The notes beneath the pieces were generated by a model. That model worked only from the letters and a program-made list of their open reading frames with translations, was not told where the DNA came from and ran no database searches. This document shows positions 61,980 through 64,000 of a stretch of 64,000 nt of DNA, one piece after another; positions within the stretch are counted from its first letter, which is position 1, and the number at the start of each line of letters is the position of its first letter. The position numbers and the translations under genes were made by a program. This DNA is from Actinocorallia herbida (GTDB lineage: Bacteria; Actinomycetota; Actinomycetes; Streptosporangiales; Streptosporangiaceae). The stretch spans positions 9,238,001-9,302,000 of the forward strand of contig NZ_RJKE01000001.1 of the NCBI RefSeq assembly GCF_003751225.1, in the 5' to 3' direction.

Positions 61980-62792
61980 ATGTTGACGCTGATGGCCGTG
62001 CACGCCCACCCCGACGACGAGGTGATCGGCACCGGGGGAGTCTTCGCCCGCGCCGCCGCCCTCGGTATCCGGACCGTCCTGGTCACCTGCACGAACGGGG
62101 AGCAAGGCGACGGACCGGGCGGGGTCAAGCCCGGCGAGGAAGGCCACGACCCGGCCGGGGTCCGCGAGACCCGGCTGAAGGAACTCGCCCGCTCCGCCGA
62201 GATCCTCGGCATCGAACACGTCGAACTCCTCGGCTACGCGGACTCCGGCATGGTGGGCTGGGCGGCCAACACCGCCCCCGGCTCGTTCGCCGCCGCCGAC
62301 CTCGACGCCGCCACCGACAAGCTCGTCGCCCTCATGGAGCACTATCGCCCGCAGGTCGTCGTCACCTACGACGCGAACGGCAACTACGGCCACCCCGACC
62401 ACATCCAGGCACACCGCGTCGCCGTCGCCGCCGCCGAGCGCAGCGGCATCCCCGAGCGGCTGTACGCCACCGCCATGCCCCGCTCGGCCATGGCCGAGAT
62501 GGGCCGGATGGCCCGCGAGCAGGAGTGGGGCCTGGACTGGCCCGAGCTGGAAGAGGGCGCCGAGCCGGAGTTCGGCACCCCCGACGAGCTCGTCACCACT
62601 GTGGTGGACGTCACCGAGTACTTCGAGCGCAAGGCCGAGGCCCTCCAGGCGCACGCCAGCCAGAGCGACGGCTCCTTCCTGTTCACCCTGCCCAAGGAGG
62701 CCCAGCTGATGTTCCTCGGCCACGAGGCCTTCTCCCGCATCCGCGGCGAGACCACCGCCGACACCGAGGACCTCTTCGCCGGCCTCACCTGA
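61980..62792 (+). CDS. PIG-L-type deacetylase, Mca/MshB-like
   Basis: The protein has 270 residues (ATG 61980). AHPDDEVIG and the later GHPDHIQAH are the zinc-binding AHPDDE and HPDH motifs of the PIG-L / LmbE family. Length and sequence are closest to MshB and the mycothiol S-conjugate amidase. It removes an acetyl group or cleaves a GlcN-Ins amide in mycothiol metabolism (known for the family; exact step here inferred). It stands alone. Confidence 0.85.
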   Translation: MLTLMAVHAHPDDEVIGTGGVFARAAALGIRTVLVTCTNGEQGDGPGGVKPGEEGHDPAGVRETRLKELARSAEILGIEHVELLGYADSGMVGWAANTAPGSFAAADLDAATDKLVALMEHYRPQVVVTYDANGNYGHPDHIQAHRVAVAAAERSGIPERLYATAMPRSAMAEMGRMAREQEWGLDWPELEEGAEPEFGTPDELVTTVVDVTEYFERKAEALQAHASQSDGSFLFTLPKEAQLMFLGHEAFSRIRGETTADTEDLFAGLT

Positions 62793-62823
62793 GGGGGGTT
62801 GCGGGAGGTCGGGGACGTCCTGC

Positions 62824-62829
62824 TATATT
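62824..62829 (+). promoter_or_regulatory. Probable -10 box (TATATT) of the riboswitch transcript
   Basis: TATATT lies about ten bases before the riboswitch start and is rare in this G+C-rich setting. A weak TTGCGG 19 bases upstream could be the -35. Confidence 0.45.
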
Positions 62830-62834
62830 TCGGG

Positions 62835-62955
62835 CCAGGTCATGAGTGCCAGCGTCAAGCCCCGGCTTGCTGGCCGCCAACCCTCCTCCGCGGCGGGGTG
62901 GTCCGGGTGACGACCAGGCCCGACGCAAAGGCGCCGGGCAAGCGCGGATTCCCCG
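62835..62955 (+). ncRNA. SAM-sensing riboswitch of the SAM-I/IV type
   Basis: The leader contains ggtcatgagtgccagcg, then ccccggcttgctggccgcca, then accctcctccgcggcggggt and gggtgacgacc. This is the core order of the SAM-I/SAM-IV class. The later gccgggcaagcgcgg element resembles the extra 3' pseudoknot of actinobacterial SAM-IV riboswitches. It is followed by a GGGAGG ribosome-binding site and the class V aminotransferase start, so translational control by SAM is likely. The boundaries are approximate. Confidence 0.8.
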
Positions 62956-62996
62956 GACGGCGTTCCCGGAATCCATGAGGAGCCCGGGAGGCCCCC

Positions 62997-64000
62997 ATGA
63001 CCGTTCTCACGTCACTTCCCGCCGTCGTCGGCCTTGACGCCCCCGTCCCCGTCCGCGACGGGTTCACCGGCTACGCCAACTTCGACTACGCCGCCTCCGC
63101 GCCCTGTCTCCAGGCGGTGGCCGACGCCGTGGCGCAGGCCCTGCCCTACTACAGCAGCGTCCACCGGGGCGCGGGCTACGCCTCCCAGGTGACGACCCGC
63201 GCCTACGAGGACGCCCGCGAGACCGTCCGGGAGTTCCTCGGTGGGCCGCAGTCGGTGATCTTCACCCGCAACACCACCGACGCGTTCAACCTCCTCGCCC
63301 GCGCCGTGCCGCAGGGCACGTCGGTCGTGGTGTTCACCTCCGAGCACCACGCCACCCAGCTGCCGTGGCGCCGCGCCGTCCGGCTGCCGATCCCCGCGAG
63401 CCCGGCCGAGGCGCTCACCGCCGCCGAGAACGCGCTGCGCGCCTGCCCGGAGGGGCCGCGCCTGCTCGTCGTCACCGCCGCGTCGAACGTCACCGGGGAG
63501 CTGTGGCCGATCCGCGAGCTCGCCGACGTCGCCCACCGCTGCGGCGCCCGCATCGCGATCGACGCCGCCCAGCTCGCCCCGCACCGTCCGTTCGACGCCG
63601 CCCCGTACGACTACGTGGCCCTGTCCGGCCACAAGCTGTACGCGCCGTTCGGCGCAGGCGTCCTCGCGGGCCGCGCCGACTGGCTGCGCGCCGCCGACCC
63701 GTACCTGCGCGGCGGCGGCGCCACCCGCAGTGTCACCGCCGAAGGCGCCGTCGCCTGGGCCGCCGACCCCGAGCAGCGGCACGAGGCGGGCACCCCCAAC
63801 GTGCTCGGCGCGATCGCCATCGCCGCGGCCTGCCGCGCCCTCACCGACTGGCACGGCATCGTCGCCGAGGAGGAGCGCCTGCTCGCCCGGCTCCGCGACG
63901 GCCTCGCCGCTCTGCCCGGCGTCCGCGAACTCTCCCTCTGGGGCCCCGGCCACCCCCGCGTGGGCATCGTCTCCTTCACCGTCGACGGCCACAGCGCCCG
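62997..64000 (+). CDS. Class V PLP aminotransferase / cysteine-desulfurase-like (partial at 3' end)
   Basis: The visible part has 334 residues from ATG 62997. YANFDYAASAPCLQAV is the family start, IFTRNTTDAFNLLAR the NTS region, TAASNVTGELWPI and IDAAQLAPHRP the PLP-contact strands, and LSGHKLYAPFGAG holds the Schiff-base lysine. This is the selenocysteine-lyase / cysteine desulfurase group. Control by a SAM riboswitch suggests a role in sulfur or methionine metabolism. The gene runs past the end of the window, so the C-terminal cysteine loop cannot be examined. Confidence 0.92.
   Translation, partial: MTVLTSLPAVVGLDAPVPVRDGFTGYANFDYAASAPCLQAVADAVAQALPYYSSVHRGAGYASQVTTRAYEDARETVREFLGGPQSVIFTRNTTDAFNLLARAVPQGTSVVVFTSEHHATQLPWRRAVRLPIPASPAEALTAAENALRACPEGPRLLVVTAASNVTGELWPIRELADVAHRCGARIAIDAAQLAPHRPFDAAPYDYVALSGHKLYAPFGAGVLAGRADWLRAADPYLRGGGATRSVTAEGAVAWAADPEQRHEAGTPNVLGAIAIAAACRALTDWHGIVAEEERLLARLRDGLAALPGVRELSLWGPGHPRVGIVSFTVDGHSA

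Overview
The window is chromosomal DNA of very high G+C. The GTGA/ATGA-coupled operons, a SARP regulator, a DUF574-type methyltransferase, a CU044_5270-type protein, NB-ARC/TPR proteins and an Mca/MshB-like deacetylase point to a filamentous actinomycete. A Streptosporangiales relative such as Actinomadura or Actinocorallia is my best guess from gene content alone. No phage, transposase, CRISPR array or rRNA operon was seen.

Region 1 (about 1-19,030) is a biosynthetic gene cluster that I cannot match to a known product. A leftward operon of at least twelve genes (11,807 down past position 1) encodes two acyl carrier proteins, a fatty-acyl-AMP ligase, a second acyl-adenylating enzyme, a membrane fatty-acid desaturase, a CFA-synthase-like methyltransferase, a class III aminotransferase, a ferritin-like diiron oxygenase, a double-hotdog thioesterase, an alpha/beta hydrolase, a condensation-domain protein and a DHA2-type exporter. 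A divergent rightward operon encodes a GNAT domain fused to a large unrecognised protein, a Rieske protein, a 7Fe/8Fe ferredoxin, a cupin with a cysteine-rich tail and an aldehyde dehydrogenase. A SARP activator and a long-form serine hydroxymethyltransferase close the cluster. Four 11-bp direct repeats lie between the divergent operons and look like a SARP site. The inferred product is a nitrogen-containing, N- or C-oxygenated lipid.

Region 2 (19,250-25,110) holds a small membrane protein, an unrecognised polytopic membrane protein, a cyclodeaminase/FchA-like gene coupled to a folD that lacks the catalytic lysine, a DUF574 methyltransferase and a LURP-one-like protein. It also holds an intact tRNA-Ser(GGA), a DUF952 gene and the SRP RNA. 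A 57-nt copy of the tRNA 3' half lies 1.3 kb from the intact tRNA and looks like an attachment-site scar.

Region 3 (25,116-29,985) is the conserved dnaX-ybaB-recR-DUF5063 block followed by an EamA exporter. Region 4 (30,066-40,546) is catabolic. A CoA-transferase/GntR/HMG-CoA-lyase-like set is followed by divergent operons controlled by a TetR: TetR-SnoaL-phosphotransferase/DUF6285 to the left, and acyl-CoA ligase, VOC, AhpD-like, acyl-CoA dehydrogenase and a Tat-exported SMP-30 protein to the right. Region 5 (40,607-42,953) is an ECF sigma factor with a membrane partner, plus a NUDIX hydrolase.

Region 6 (43,037-47,673) looks like an STAND/NLR-type immune locus. A small Bell-like protein ends in an amyloid-type motif that recurs at the start of the adjacent NB-ARC/TPR protein. 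The NB-ARC gene carries a single-base frameshift, and next to it is a TPR paralogue without an NB-ARC domain that contains a pentapeptide-repeat insert.

Region 7 (48,143-50,463) is lysC-asd with an internal beta-subunit start. Region 8 (49,920-52,380) is an uncharacterised three-gene operon with a P-loop ATPase. Region 9 (52,527-64,000) carries an S9 peptidase, several secreted hydrolases, TetR and PucR-type regulators, a mycothiol-type deacetylase and a SAM-riboswitch-preceded class V aminotransferase that runs off the end.
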